Below, one piece after another: positions 52,385-63,057 of a stretch of 64,000 nt of DNA. Both the position numbers and the translations under genes were made by a program. Source of the stretch: Diploptera punctata (Eukaryota > Arthropoda > Insecta > Blattodea > Blaberidae). The notes under the pieces were generated by a model, which was not told the origin of the DNA, searched no databases, and saw nothing but the letters and a program-made list of their open reading frames with translations. How positions within the stretch are numbered: position 1 is the first letter of the stretch; the number at the start of each line of letters is the position of its first letter. The DNA is taken from the NCBI GenBank assembly GCA_030220185.1, contig JASPKZ010003844.1, positions 5,363,501 through 5,427,500 of the forward strand, read 5' to 3'.

Positions 52385-53407
52385 AAAGCGATAATATGGA
52401 GATGAATAAAGAACTTCACTCCTTTTATCATGTATAGGAAATGTACAATTTGATATGCTGTAAAAATATTAAATAAATAGTGTAATTTATTTAACTTGGT
52501 TACCATGTATCATTTTAAATTTCACAAAATAAAGAAAATATTAACTTCTTAACAACAAAGGGCCTTCTCTATAGTTAAATATGCCTAATATGAGTATAAT
52601 TTTATTACATCCATATTAACTGATTAAAATTTATCTGATGCTGTTAATAGATTGAACCATTAAAATAAATAAAAATGCCGATATGGAATTTGCATTGTTC
52701 GTTCCAGAACACTAAAATTAACTTTCACGCGTCTCAACTATAAAGACAAAAAAAAAATTAACGAAAAAGTACAGTATACAAATTATTAAATTTTTTATTT
52801 AAATGTGGAAAATTCTGTTATAATTCTTTCAAAGCAACTGATTACAAATTATATTGCTGACATGAGTTCTATTTTTAAACTAAACAATCGAAAGAAATCT
52901 CTTACAATGCGCGAAATCTTACTTTATGACTGACTGTTCCCAGCTGGCGCACATAGTACAGCGTTGTCATACGTATTTTCACTCTGTTGGTTTCCAATAA
53001 CGCTACACCCAATAATAATTTTATTTTACACTACAGGTTATACATACTTAATCACATATACTCCACGCCAATTGTATTTTTTATACAAGAAACTTCATAT
53101 GATTTAAAACTGTTTTTGCAATTAACAAGCATGACTCTGTTTCACAAAGTGAATGCTAGCACAATGTGGCAACATCGCACTGTGGATCCCCGATAATACG
53201 ACACACATGGCATGTCAAAGGTCAAACTAATGCGAGAACCTTTCAAGTTCAAGGACTCCCACACACACATTTTCTAACACATAAGAACCGCGCACTTGTT
53301 TTAATTCCACTCACTTAATAACATACATATTGAAGAATCGCATAATGAGGAATTATTTAAATGCCATTAATAAAAATATAAAAATGTAATTAATATAATT
53401 AACGTAA
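52385..53407. other. AT-rich intergenic, nothing recognised
   Basis: No frame or repeat match besides one copy of the GACTGACTG motif. Confidence 0.45.
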
Positions 53408-54640
53408 TTACTTTACAAGACAATGTCGTTAATACTTTTTTGTTAGTTATGTACCGATAACGTAGAATCCCAGAGGAAATTTGGATCCATCAATTATCGT
53501 ATTGTGTACAATAATTTTTGTATGTTTTATGTGACTGACTGTAGCTTACCCTTAATAATTATAGGGCGCATTTTAATTATCTAGAATATTATAATACAAT
53601 TATTAGTATTACATTTATGATCAGGAAGGACCGAAATATGGTATAACAAAAGAGTCGGTGAAACAAAACAAATTTAAACAGTGAAATCGTAAAACAAAAT
53701 TTCGTTTAATTTTGCATGTGTTTTCAGGTTTCGGAATATACATGTATCATGTTCTACTATTAATTTAGATCAAAATAATCCGTATTTCAAACATTAACTT
53801 CTATAATCGGAAAATTTCATCTGCAAAAAAATATCTCCTCGAAAAAATTACTCCTGCGCCAATTTCAAAATTTTCACATCGGTATGACATTTTCATGTAA
53901 TTACTCTACATTTAAATCCTTCCGCTGACTGCCTTTTAGCTCAAATTGTCACAGAAGAAGGGCCAGTAATTATTTTATGAAACAGCTGAGCCGAACAGTC
54001 TACCAGATTTCCTAAACCATGTTTATGTTAATACACAGCGGAGTCCAGCAAGCAACTGACTGCGTTATGCGTATTAGCAATATAAGTGAGGGGACAAAAA
54101 GTCAGTCAGTCACGGGACTCCAGCGGGAAAAATAATGACTTTACAAGAAAATGTCATCTATACTTTTTTGTTAGTTGTGTACCGATAACGTAGAATCCAA
54201 GAGGAAATTTTAATCCATCAATTATTATGTTGTGTACAGTAATTTTTATCCGTTTTCTGTGACTGACTGACCATAACTTACAGTTAACAACTATAGGACA
54301 CATTTAAGGTATATAGAATATTAGAATCCAATTAATATTGTTTAATTTACGACCAAGGAGGACCAAAGTATGGTTTAACAAAAGATTTTGTGAAATAAAA
54401 CGAATTCATACGACCAAATCATTAAACAAGAAATTGGTAAAATTTTGCGTATTTTTCCAGGTTTGGAATATGACAAGTTCTACCACTATTATTAGATTAA
54501 AATAATGCACATTTGAAACATTTTCTTATAGAATTATAAAATTTGATATTTACAGATATATATTACATCAACAAAATTATTCCTGCGTCAGTTTCAAAAT
54601 TTTCACCTCGGTATGACATTTTCATGGAATCACTCTTATA
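53408..54640 (+). repeat. Diverged direct duplication of ~510 bp
   Basis: 53408-53918 and 54131-54640 share, in order, ACTTTACAAGA.AATGTC, ACTTTTTTGTTAGTT, GTACCGATAACGTAGAATCC, GAGGAAATTT..ATCCATCAA, GTGACTGACTG, AGGACC.AA.TATGG, TTTCAAAATTTTCAC and CGGTATGACATTTTCATG. The offset is about 722 bp, with a ~210-bp unshared stretch between them. Neither copy has coding potential. Part of an unknown element or an old segmental duplication. Confidence 0.8.
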
Positions 54641-55007
54641 TGATTTAGTTTATAATATCATTTATCTTCAATACTAAATTTTTAAAAAATAAAGTCAAAT
54701 CTAAAGCGTTTCATTGTCCTTTCCCTTTATTATGAATGTTTTTGTGTTTTATAGTGCGTTAATAAATTGAATTGAATTAAATTATGCTTTCGTATTTTAT
54801 GATTTGTATGTATGAAAATATTGTCTGTAATTATTTTATGCCACAGAAAATATTTGAAAATTTTCATGAATTTCTATGGTCACCTATTAACTATTGTCAA
54901 TTCATATTTACATAACATATGAGATAATTAATCATCTGTATTTATGGCCAGAGAAGGGAATACAATTGTCAAACTAATAGAATCGATCATTATGTCGTTA
55001 TGTCGCT

Positions 55008-55048
<41 letters not shown>

Positions 55049-55442
55049 TCATGTAGTTAATTCAAAACTAAATTCACTTATAGTAACATTTATGATTGGC
55101 AATATTCTCAGGTCAATGAAAAATTAAACCACATCATATAACACCTAATTATTTTTTAATTTTTTGTATCGCTTGCTCAAATTATATTCATCATTTTGTC
55201 AATCTCAATATTAATCTCTTCCAACCGAAAAGTATCACGATCATTTCTGAAGGTTCTACATTAGTGAACTTTTGATGTGCAATCTCATGAGTTAATTCAT
55301 AAAATATAAAAACGTTATGCATTTACTTATTTTATTATCTGCATTTGTATTTAATTGTTGTTTTAGAGTTAATAGGTATAGTTACATAAATTATTTTGTA
55401 TACTTAGGACATTTCGGTGTTGAGTGCCAGTTATAGAAAACC

Positions 55443-55443
<1 letters not shown>
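54641..55443. other. AT-rich intergenic with a TA run
   Basis: (TA)n at 55016-55046; nothing else recognised. Confidence 0.5.

Positions 55444-55492
<49 letters not shown>
55444..55492. repeat. (AAT)n microsatellite
   Basis: Sixteen AAT units. Confidence 0.95.
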
Positions 55493-55493
<1 letters not shown>

Positions 55494-55744
55494 CCGCCAA
55501 AGCCTGTCCTAAGCTAGGTTGGAAAATTGCGAAGGGGAGGATTAACAACCTCGTAAAAAATAGGATTCAGTACGCCCGGCTGATAGTACCCAGTGAGAAC
55601 TCCTGCCTAAGGTTGAAGTTAGGCGTTGGATCGTCAAGGGCTAAAGGAAGAAAACCTTTATTAAGAATCTCCTTGTCCTCCAGGTTGGGGGGGGGGGTTG
55701 ACGCATCGGGCTAGCTCCTTGATCGTTTTGAAAAAAAAAGTACA
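55493..55744. other. GC-richer segment upstream of an H-LINE fragment
   Basis: Includes GGGGAGGATTAACAACCTCG, GTACGCCCGGCTGATAGTAC and an 11-G run (55687-55697). Its composition differs from the flanks and it may be the 5' part of a retroelement. No motif confirms that. Confidence 0.35.
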
Positions 55745-56450
55745 ATGTTAAAAAGCCCAAGAATGAAAAATACGAAAAATGGGGATTAAAGATAAATTTG
55801 AACAAAACGAAGTATATGGAAATAGCAGATAAATCAAAATATCTGCTTTTAGAAGACGGACATGGAAAAATAAAAGTATGTGACGAATATGTATATTTGG
55901 TGACAAAAATTAGTGCAGATGGAAGTCATGATCCTGAGAGTAATAAGAGGATAAATAAGGACAAATCTTCAATATTAAAATTAAATTGTGTTTTACGGGA
56001 TCAGGATATGAGCTCTGAAACAAAAACAAATAGTTTTAATACAATAAGATACGGTGCAGAAACATGGGAATTAAACTCTAGAACAATAAGTAAATTGCAT
56101 TCTGTATAGATGGATTTTTGAAGGTGTTCATCTGGAATTTGTAAAAGAGATAAAATAAGTAACAGTGCGATTCAACGAAAGATGATTGTTCAGACTTCAA
56201 TTGTGTATTTCATAAAAAAAGCAAAGCATGGCACAACACATATTCCCAAAATAATACAATAATGGGTGCCACTTGGTAGAAGAAGAATAGCATGACCAAA
56301 AATAACGTGGATTGATGTTATTTTGAGCAGGATGAGGGAAAATGATTGGACGATAAACATTGGAATGCCAGAGAGGTGTGGAGGAGAATGACAGTTGATT
56401 AACTGGGCGCAGAAAGATATGAAAACTGCTAAATAAAATAAAATAAAAAG
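55745..56450 (+). pseudogene. H-LINE RT C-terminal half
   Basis: A 103-codon frame (55798-56109) encodes NKTKYMEIADKSKYLLLEDG (segment after the RT active site), YVYLVTKISADGSHDPESNK, RDQDMSSETKTNSFNTIRYG and AETWELNSRTISKLHSV. Further remnants (MMPLGRRRIA-like; KITWIDVILSRMRENDWTIN) and CAGTTGATTAACTGGGCGCA lead to the family 3' end AACTGCTAAATAAAATAAAA. A stop occurs at 56107-56109, with frameshifts after it. Same family as 28.1-28.4 kb. Confidence 0.75.
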
Positions 56451-57180
56451 ATTCATAAATTTAATTAAATATGGACTAACTCTAAAATGCATTAGATATC
56501 AGCAGTATTAAACGTATTGTATTAAAATCGAACAGGAATTTACAAATAATTGTATTTCCATTGTTCATAATGGAATGTTTACTCTGTGAATGTAAGGGTT
56601 AAAGTCGCTTTATGCACGCATATGAGAGGGACATTTTCATCACTTTGTGTGATTACTGATTAGAACTACAGATAACACACTATGCTCTCCCTTCTGCTCG
56701 ATATAATTTTCAATGTTACATTGCGATAATAACAGATCTAATTGCATTTACAGCGCCTCTAGTGACAACGTTACCTCACGAATGACTTTAATTAGGATAT
56801 AGAGTATTAAAAAATTATGAGCTTAGGTCATTCCCGATGTTCTGGCGACTTCCATGCTCTCATCCTAATAAAAACTTAGAGAGATTTTTATTTCATATGT
56901 TTTTATTTGCCTCCTTTTACCTTTCTTATTTTGTTTTACTTTTTTTTTTACTTTAAAAAATACACAACATATAAAGATATCACACATACGATACATATCG
57001 GCACACCTAAACCACGATAAAAGTGAACAGTTTTCTTTTAGAGACAAATTCACTAGTCGAAATTCAGGAATAAAACCCGAATCCTCAGGCAGGACTGCTG
57101 AAGAGACCACCATTCTTTCCAACAAAATTTGAAACGCTTGCGATTTTGTATGTCATCGTTACACATGGAAAATATTTAAT
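56451..57180. other. Intergenic, nothing recognised
   Basis: No frame or repeat match before the tRNA array. Confidence 0.45.
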
Positions 57181-57336
57181 CTTGGAAAAAGCCGTACTGG
57201 CTGTAATGTATAATTCCCAAATATGTCTTCTTAATATAGGAGCCGCCATTTGCAAGATAGAAGCATGGCTTCACAGCATTTGGTGGATGGGAATTGCAAT
57301 GTATATAGAGAAAGATTTGCGTTTAGATCGGTACTT

Positions 57337-57410
57337 GCTCAGGTAGCTCAGTTGGTAGAGCACTTGGTCTAGAGAACCAAGGGTCCCGGGTTCAAGTCCC
57401 GGTCTGAGCG
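57337..57410 (+). tRNA. tRNA-Lys-like gene with expanded anticodon arm, array copy 1
   Basis: Acceptor GCTCAGG/TCTGAGC with discriminator G, D arm GCTC-AGTTGGTA-GAGC, T arm CCGGG-TTCAAGT-CCCGG. Box A (TAGCTCAGTTGGTA) and box B (GGTTCAAGTCC) match Pol III consensus. The anticodon arm CTTGG-TCTAGAGAA-CCAAG has a nine-base loop if five pairs are formed. Alternatively CTTGGT/ACCAAG gives six pairs with seven-base loop CTAGAGA, in which U33 is followed by AGA. The region between D and T stems is one base longer than in ordinary tRNA-Lys. Isotype is therefore undetermined: the body says Lys, the AGA reading would be Ser, and there is no long variable arm. TTTTT follows at 57416-57420. Confidence 0.85.
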
Positions 57411-57629
57411 TATAATTTTTCTCTTCAAATATGATTTATCCATCATTGAGATGTACGAAATCAATAATAAAAACTTGGAAAAAGCTGTACTGGCTGTAAT
57501 GTATAATTCCCAAATATGTCTTCTTAATATAGGAGCCGCCATTTGCAAGATAGAAGCATGGCTTCACAGCATTTGGTGGATGGGAATTGCAATGTATATA
57601 GAGAAAGATTTGCGTTTAGATCGGTACTT

Positions 57630-57703
57630 GCTCAGGTAGCTCAGTTGGTAGAGCACTTGGTCTAGAGAACCAAGGGTCCCGGGTTCAAGTCCCGGTCTGA
57701 GCG
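57630..57703 (+). tRNA. tRNA-Lys-like gene, array copy 2
   Basis: Identical to the copy at 57337 in the tRNA region and in its TTTTT terminator. Confidence 0.85.
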
Positions 57704-57922
57704 TATAATTTTTCTCTTCAAATATGATTTATCCATCATTGAGATGTACGAAATCAATAATAAAAACTTGGAAAAAGCCGTACTGGCTGTAATGTATAAT
57801 TCCCAAATATGTCTTCTTAATATAGGAGCCGCCATTTGCAAGATAGAAGCATGGCTTCACAGCATTTGGTGGATGGGAATTGCAATGTATATAGAGAAAG
57901 ATTTGCGTTTAGATCGGTACTT

Positions 57923-57996
57923 GCTCAGGTAGCTCAGTTGGTAGAGCACTTGGTCTAGAGAACCAAGGGTCCCGGGTTCAAGTCCCGGTCTGAGCG
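57923..57996 (+). tRNA. tRNA-Lys-like gene, array copy 3
   Basis: Identical to the copy at 57337, including flanks. Confidence 0.85.
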
Positions 57997-58215
57997 TATA
58001 ATTTTTCTCTTCAAATATGATTTATCCATCATTGAGATGTACGAAATCAATAATAAAAACTTGGAAAAAGCCGTACTGGCTGTAATGTATAATTCCCAAA
58101 TATGTCTTCTTAATATAGGAGCCGCCATTTGCAAGATAGAAGCATGGCTTCACAGCATTTGGTGGATGGGAATTGCAATGTATATAGAGAAAGATTTGCG
58201 TTTAGATCGGTACTT

Positions 58216-58289
58216 GCTCAGGTAGCTCAGTTGGTAGAGCACTTGGTCTAGAGAACCAAGGGTCCCGGGTTCAAGTCCCGGTCTGAGCG
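58216..58289 (+). tRNA. tRNA-Lys-like gene, array copy 4
   Basis: Identical to the copy at 57337. The unit trailer ends at 58351, where the sequence becomes unique. Confidence 0.85.
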
Positions 58290-58351
58290 TATAATTTTTC
58301 TCTTCAAATATGATTTATCCATCATTGAGATGTACGAAATCAATAATAAAA

Positions 58352-58959
58352 ATCTGGGGTTGATTAACATATTTCGATTTAAGGTCAAGCTATTGATAAA
58401 AGTAATCTCAGATTGGTTAGATCGGTCATTAATTTCAAATCCCTTGACGTTCTTGAAAGTTTAGAAATTTATAAAAATAAAGATAAAATTGTGAATAATG
58501 ACAAGGGCCCTATTCCAGTCAGCGTCCTCTTTTCCTTAATTAAAAGAGAAGATGAGTAGATTTATGATGTCACAAAGTAATTTAAAATTATTAATCTCGT
58601 CATTCATGTGACGTAGTCAAAAATTTTTATTTTGTTTACTTATTTAAATCTGTCTTTCTTTAGTCAATAATTAGTCTTGAAAATTATAGCTATATTAAAA
58701 CTAGTTGCCTCTTTTAAATTTAAATTTGGCGGTTTGGTTTTCTTATTGACTATGTACTACCGTATAATAAAAATATATCTAAGTTGTTTACATGTTATAG
58801 GCTTACTCATAATCCAATATTAAAATGAAATGAAGATTACAAGAAAAAAAAACAGTGAAGTCACATTTTCTTTGTAACCTAGAAAACATATTTTTAGTTG
58901 TTCAATATCCATACTTCCTTATCTGTATGTCAAACTTTGGAGGCAAATAAATCCATGAC
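58352..58959. other. AT-rich intergenic, nothing recognised
   Basis: No frame or repeat match. Confidence 0.5.
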
Positions 58960-58960
58960 T

Positions 58961-59071
58961 TAGGGTCGGTTTCACCAACAGAGGTAACTGTATTACGCCA
59001 GTTTAAGCAATGTATTATATATAGGGAAAACTGGCGTAATACAGTTACGTCTGTTGGTGAAACTGACCCTA
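58961..59071. mobile_element. Short MITE with ~43-bp inverted repeats and TA target
   Basis: GGGTCGGTTTCACCAACAGA followed by GGTAACTGTATTACGCCAGTTT (from 58963) is mirrored by AACTGGCGTAATACAGTTAC then GTCTGTTGGTGAAACTGACCC (to 59069). Two arm mismatches were noticed, and the loop is about 22 bp. TA stands at both outer ends (58961-58962 and 59070-59071). The total is about 107 bp without the TA, consistent with a foldback MITE of the Tc1/mariner type. Confidence 0.88.
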
Positions 59072-59072
59072 A

Positions 59073-59496
59073 ACTGTTTCTTTTACTATTTCACACTTCT
59101 ATATGGCGTTGTTTTCCATGGAGAATCTAATGACATCTTAAACTCCATTTCGACAATAAAGTGACTTACTTGGTTCTTTTACTGTGCCCTTTAAATACGA
59201 GTATGGAATGATATGGTATAACTTGGACCTTTATTAAGAAACCCGACTATTGAAAAAAAAAACTAATCAATCGTGATACCATTAATTAATTTTCACAGAA
59301 TCTGTACAATTGCAGGTAATTAATAACTATTTTTTTAAATCTAAATTCTGAAAATATGTTTGATCAGATTTTAATATATATAGGCCACTATGGGTTTCAA
59401 CGGATCTTGATTAGGAAACCCAGCTATTAAAATAACTAGTCGATCACGATACCAAAAATTAACATTTACAGAATCTGTAAAATTTCCACGAATTAA
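59073..59496. other. Intergenic; short internal duplication
   Basis: GACCTTTATTAAGAAACCCGACTATT near 59225 resembles GATCTTGATTAGGAAACCCAGCTATT near 59404. Both are followed by AACTA.TC.ATC...GATACCA and by ACAGAATCTGTA, so about 100 bp are duplicated ~180 bp apart. The family is unknown. Confidence 0.55.
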
Positions 59497-59637
59497 TGAG
59501 TTACTCACTTACTCTCTGGCACTATCGAACCCGTAGGTTCATGGCCGCGGACATAAGCTCTCCATACATCCCTATCTTGAGGCAATGCTTTCCAATCATT
59601 CCCTGTAAATCTACTTCCCTCAAATTATAGTTAATGT
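59497..59637 (-). pseudogene. GTTA-LINE 3' end, 5'-truncated
   Basis: Plus-strand TTACTCACTTACTCTCTGGC (tail), ATCGAACCCGTAGGTTCATG, GACATAAGCTCTCCATACAT, TTTCCAATCATTCCCTGTAA and TACTTCCCTCAAATTATAGT give the minus-strand MNLRVR end and the DYR.LREV-type blocks. About 140 bp long. Confidence 0.85.
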
Positions 59638-60149
59638 GAGACTACTATTCCTGTTTGTGCGCACGTGTACAATACACAGGGAGATATCCTCAGAATTATA
59701 TAATATTTATGAGAATGTGCAAATGTATTTATTATAAAATATTGTCCGCCAGATGGACGAATAATTATGTGCGTCATGCTTATGTGTGCGTTCATATAAA
59801 ACAACTGCCTAACGGAATAATTTGATAAATTCGGAGTCATGCTGTGTTGTTCTATGCAAATTACATCTTAGACCCTCCGTGCATCAGATGTGGTAATGTC
59901 ACAGCGGGTGGCACCAGAGAGTGCAATTTATTTAGGGTGCCGGATATAAAACAGTTATTGGTCGTGCTCCTTTTTATCATTACTGTTGTGCTGGTGAAAT
60001 TAAAAATTGAATCAGTTTCACGTCAGCTCGAAGAGACAACCCCGATTGAAGTGGTTGTTGTCAATAGTTAACATTACGACAGGGAATCAACGTAGACAGG
60101 GTGTTGTAGTCCTCGACCTTAGGTTTATTCATTTTTTTAAACTGGATTT
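59638..60149. other. Intergenic, nothing firmly recognised
   Basis: A 75-codon frame (59844-60071) has a hydrophobic stretch LLVVLLFIITVVLV but no family match and no splice or promoter support. Confidence 0.35.
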
Positions 60150-60482
60150 GTCCACCGCTGTGTTCTCGAGGTAGCGTGCTGCCTTGTCACGCAGCGGGTC
60201 CGGGTTCGATACCCGATCGGAACAGGTCCTGGGTGAGGTTTTTTCGGGTTTTTTCCTCACCTGTCAGACAAATGTCAGGACGCTGAGGGCCCAAAGGTCC
60301 TCGAAAATCATCCGGCCATCATCATCATCCTTATCATTATCATCATCATCTTCCACCGGTGTGGAAAGCAACGGGAAACTATCACACCTATAATTCCCTA
60401 GTGAAGCTGCAAAGCATAGCATGAAAATGCTATGATTGCAGTGAAAGACCTGCACTCGGGCAGAATTACTATGGATGGATGG
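60150..60482 (+). mobile_element. SINE-A, full length
   Basis: GTCCACCGCTGTGTTCTCGA, GGGTCCGGGTTCGATACCCG (box B), a shortened TGAGGTTTTTTCGGGTTTTT centre, CCTCACCTGTCAGACAAATG, CACCGGTGTGGAAAGCAACG, AGACCTGCACTCGGGCAGAA, ACTATGGATGGATGG. A clear target duplication was not found. Confidence 0.92.
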
Positions 60483-60916
60483 AATCTAGATTTCTGCACT
60501 TTCCAATTCAAACAACTCTATACCAATAGTTATTCTCACGAGGGTCCCTCATCTTATACAGGAAGAAAAAAACTCTGATGTAGCTGCTAATTTAACTGAA
60601 ACATCTGTATTGCTAGATAAACTTTGTACCTAATATTTACACACACAGGTAAGCAGTTTTGAAATAGTTACCTAGAAAAAATACCTAGAGTATTAAGGTA
60701 ATTATTACGCCTGAGGACGAGACTTAGAAACCCGAGAATTTCTGGCTCGATGGTTTGTAAGTCGTCCAACAGTATAGTCATTGTTCATTAATAACACGGT
60801 AAATGTTACCGTGCATGATTATTAATACCTGCGGTGTATACGAAACTTCATGGGAGTAGTTTGTTAGGAAAATGAAAGAAATAAAACAATAAAACTTCAA
60901 GTATTTTTAACCTTAC
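60483..60916. other. Intergenic, nothing recognised
   Basis: No frame or repeat match. Confidence 0.45.
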
Positions 60917-61034
60917 CTCCATCCATCCATAGTAATTCTGCCCGAAGACAGGTCCTTCACTGCAATCATAGCATTTTCATGCTTTGCTTGCAGCTTTACT
61001 AGGGAATTGTAGGCGTGGTAGCTTCCCGTTGCAG

Positions 61035-61067
<33 letters not shown>

Positions 61068-61243
61068 AAGGATGAAGATGATGGCCATATGATTTCGTGG
61101 ACCGTTTGGGCCTTAAAGTTTTCCTGACATTTGTCTTACAGGTGAGGAAAAGCCCCGATAAAAACCTCACCCAGAAAACCTGTCCCGACCGGGTATCGAA
61201 CCCGGGCCCGCTGTGTGACAAGGCAGAGACCACAGCGGTGAAC
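60917..61243 (-). mobile_element. SINE-A with internal deletions
   Basis: Minus-strand copy. The GTTTCCACACCGGTGAA-type segment is missing at 61033 (GCTTCCCGTTGCAGGATGAT), and the box A region is missing near the head (plus-strand GACAAGGCAGAGACCACAGC lacks CACGCTACCTCG). The copy is thus probably transcriptionally dead. Confidence 0.9.
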
Positions 61244-61547
61244 TAATTTACCTAAGCAGTAAATTAAAATAATAGCGAGATTAAATCCCTTCATGTGTTT
61301 TCAAATAAAAAAAATGCCATTTTTTAAACTTATATTTTCACAGGTGCAGGAAACACTTCATTTGTGGCTCAAATACAAATCACAGTCACTTTTATTCCAA
61401 TGGCCTATTTACTCTAGTGCCTACCATGCTCGCCTCTGATCCCAAGGTATAAACAGGGCCGAATCGATGGGGTTTTCAGGTTATAAAAACTGAGCATGAT
61501 TTATATTTATTAATCTTTGTTTATCTTGCTCTCCTGTTTTGTCACTT
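61244..61547. other. Intergenic; a tRNA-like phrase only
   Basis: CTACCATGCTCGCCTCTGATCCCAAGG near 61420 recalls the SINE-E head (TTATGCTCCTTGCCTCTAGTCCCGAAGG) but box B is not preserved. Confidence 0.35.
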
Positions 61548-61901
61548 TTTTCTTACTACCTCCTGGCGCGACAGGCCTGGAAGGCCCTTAGCCTAATATC
61601 CGGCTGCAGGCCTCACATCCACATGTGTCAATCACAGAGGTAGATGATCATCAGCCGTGTAGGGGTGACATGTGGTCAGCATGTCGGGTCACCCAGCCGT
61701 TATAGCTGGTTTTCTCAACCTGGAGCCGCTACTTATTGTAGCTACCTAAATGCCTCACGATGCTGGGTGGGCACCGGTCCCATACTGGCCGAAATACCAT
61801 GAGAAAATTTCTTCCCCCATGGAGACTCGAATCAGCATAGCTCTGTGCCAAGTTTTCCTGCCTTAACCACTTGGCTACGGCGCGGGACTTTTCTTACTAC
61901 C
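61548..61901 (-). mobile_element. SINE-C with perfect 13-bp target duplication
   Basis: Body 61561-61888. Low end (plus strand) TCCTGGCGCGACAGGCCTGG, then GCCTAATATCCGGCTGCAGG, CACAGAGGTAGATGATCATC, CCAGCCGTTATAGCTGGTTT, CCTCACGATGCTGGGTGGGC. High end GGAGACTCGAATCAGC (box B complement), CTTAACCACTTGGCTACGGC (box A complement) and GCGGG. TTTTCTTACTACC is duplicated exactly at 61548-61560 and 61889-61901. Confidence 0.95.
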
Positions 61902-63057
61902 ATTATGTTCAATTTTCTTAACATTTATCTAAAATTGGGAATCAAACCTTTGGACTTTGTTCTGTAGCCAGGAAATTCGGCCATAGAACTAGTACGCTGG
62001 TCTTCCTTCGGGAGAATAATAAAGTCGTGGTCCCATGTTTTAGATTTTCAAAACCAAGAAAATTCAGGCCTGAAAAAAGTGGCCTCCGAAAAAAAGTCGT
62101 TCTTCCCATGCCTAGCTTTGAATCGCGACGCTAATAATCTGATGTTTTAAATAAAATACTATTTTTATGATGTCAGGAGAACTATTTAATGTGTTCATGT
62201 GTGTAATGAACTGTTGAAAATTCTCAAATTAAAAAATATAACATTTTGTTTACTACACTTTTAGGTTACACGTATGATGCAGGTCGCGAGTTCGAAATTC
62301 AAGTCTCATAAAACATGGTATAGCCCAAGTATAAGCTATACCACGTCAAGAAAAGGCGTGTATAGAGCGGTGACACATGAACTAACTTAAAATAATGAAT
62401 AAATTAATAATAATTCGGCACACACGCGGTTCTTGAACAGGGTAGAAAAGTGAAGATGTGGATGAAGAGGGGTGGTGTCAAAATTGGAAAAGTCTATGGA
62501 TAATGACGGTGGGAGAGCAATCCCCTCGGGGCCAAGCGTCTTAGTCACAACCTCTCGAATCTCTAGTAGTATATGGGGTGTGGGACATTCATTTACAAGG
62601 CATGGCTTTCTTTTTACCCATTTCCTATGCATTAGGTTGGGCTGCAAGATCTCTAGCATTCCAAGATTTATTTTTCAAGTTTCCTTTATTTCATGCCCTA
62701 TCAAATCAAATAATTCATTTAGTATTGAAAAATTTCTACAACTTATCGTCATCATTGTCATTGATGCTACAATCTAGGATTGGTCTTGGCTTCCTCTAGC
62801 AAACACCTCTAACTATTCTTTTCTTGGGCTATCTGATATTATTTTTTCCATCACAACTTCGCCAGGTTGTACTCTACTCTTATCTATTTAAATTGTATAA
62901 ATAGCCAAGTTCTTGCTGTGCTCAAAAAATTGATTTTAGTAGTTTTATTACATTCTTTATCCTTCATCCGCACTATATGACCCTATATTACAATATTTTA
63001 AATCACATAATGTTTAATTTGTAATTCCTAGTTAAACCTTTTATTTTTTTTAAATAG
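61902..63057. other. Intergenic or intronic, nothing firmly recognised
   Basis: A minus-strand frame at 62387-62659 (90 codons) and plus-strand frames at 62472-62799 overlap; none has a recognised domain. A small palindrome, GGTATAGCCC...AAGCTATACC, lies at 62315-62342. If the exon at 63058 is real, the last part is intron. Confidence 0.4.

Larger units (their letters stand above)
51560..54271. repeat. Recurring 13-mer GTGACTGACTGAC
   Basis: Copies at 51560-51572, 51741-51753, 51930-51942, 51951-51963 and 54259-54271. There is one on the minus strand at 54101-54113, and near copies at 53531-53541 and 52926-52935. They are separated by 10 bp to more than 1 kb of otherwise unrelated AT-rich sequence (apart from the 53.4/54.1-kb duplication). 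The motif was not noticed elsewhere in the window. Confidence 0.75.
57181..58351 (+). repeat. Tandem array: four 293-bp units, each with one tRNA-like gene
   Basis: Units at 57181-57473, 57474-57766, 57767-58059 and 58060-58351 are virtually identical. The only difference noticed is GCTGTACTGG in unit 2 where the others have GCCGTACTGG. Each has about 156 bp of leader, a tRNA-like gene, an oligo-T terminator and a ~60-bp trailer ending ATCAATAATAAAAA. A 62-codon frame recurs in each leader and runs into the tRNA; it is a by-product of the repetition and has no coding signature. The near-identity implies recent expansion or homogenisation. Confidence 0.95.

Noticed and set aside
53408..54640. 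LTR retrotransposon (two direct repeats around a short interior)
   Set aside because: No TG...CA ends, primer-binding site, polypurine tract or target duplication could be seen, and the two copies are strongly diverged.
57451..58225. Recurring 62-codon frame in each 293-bp unit, which looked like a repeated small protein
   Set aside because: It recurs only because the DNA unit is duplicated, it runs into the tRNA gene, and it has no conserved-protein signature or independent evidence of translation.
59844..60071. 75-codon frame with a possible membrane segment
   Set aside because: No family resemblance, no splice or promoter context, and a length expected by chance in 64 kb of six-frame translation.
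62387..62799. Overlapping frames of 73-101 codons on both strands, at first considered as a gene or a mitochondrial fragment
   Set aside because: Comparison from memory with mitochondrial cox genes gave no convincing alignment, and none of the frames has a domain I recognise.
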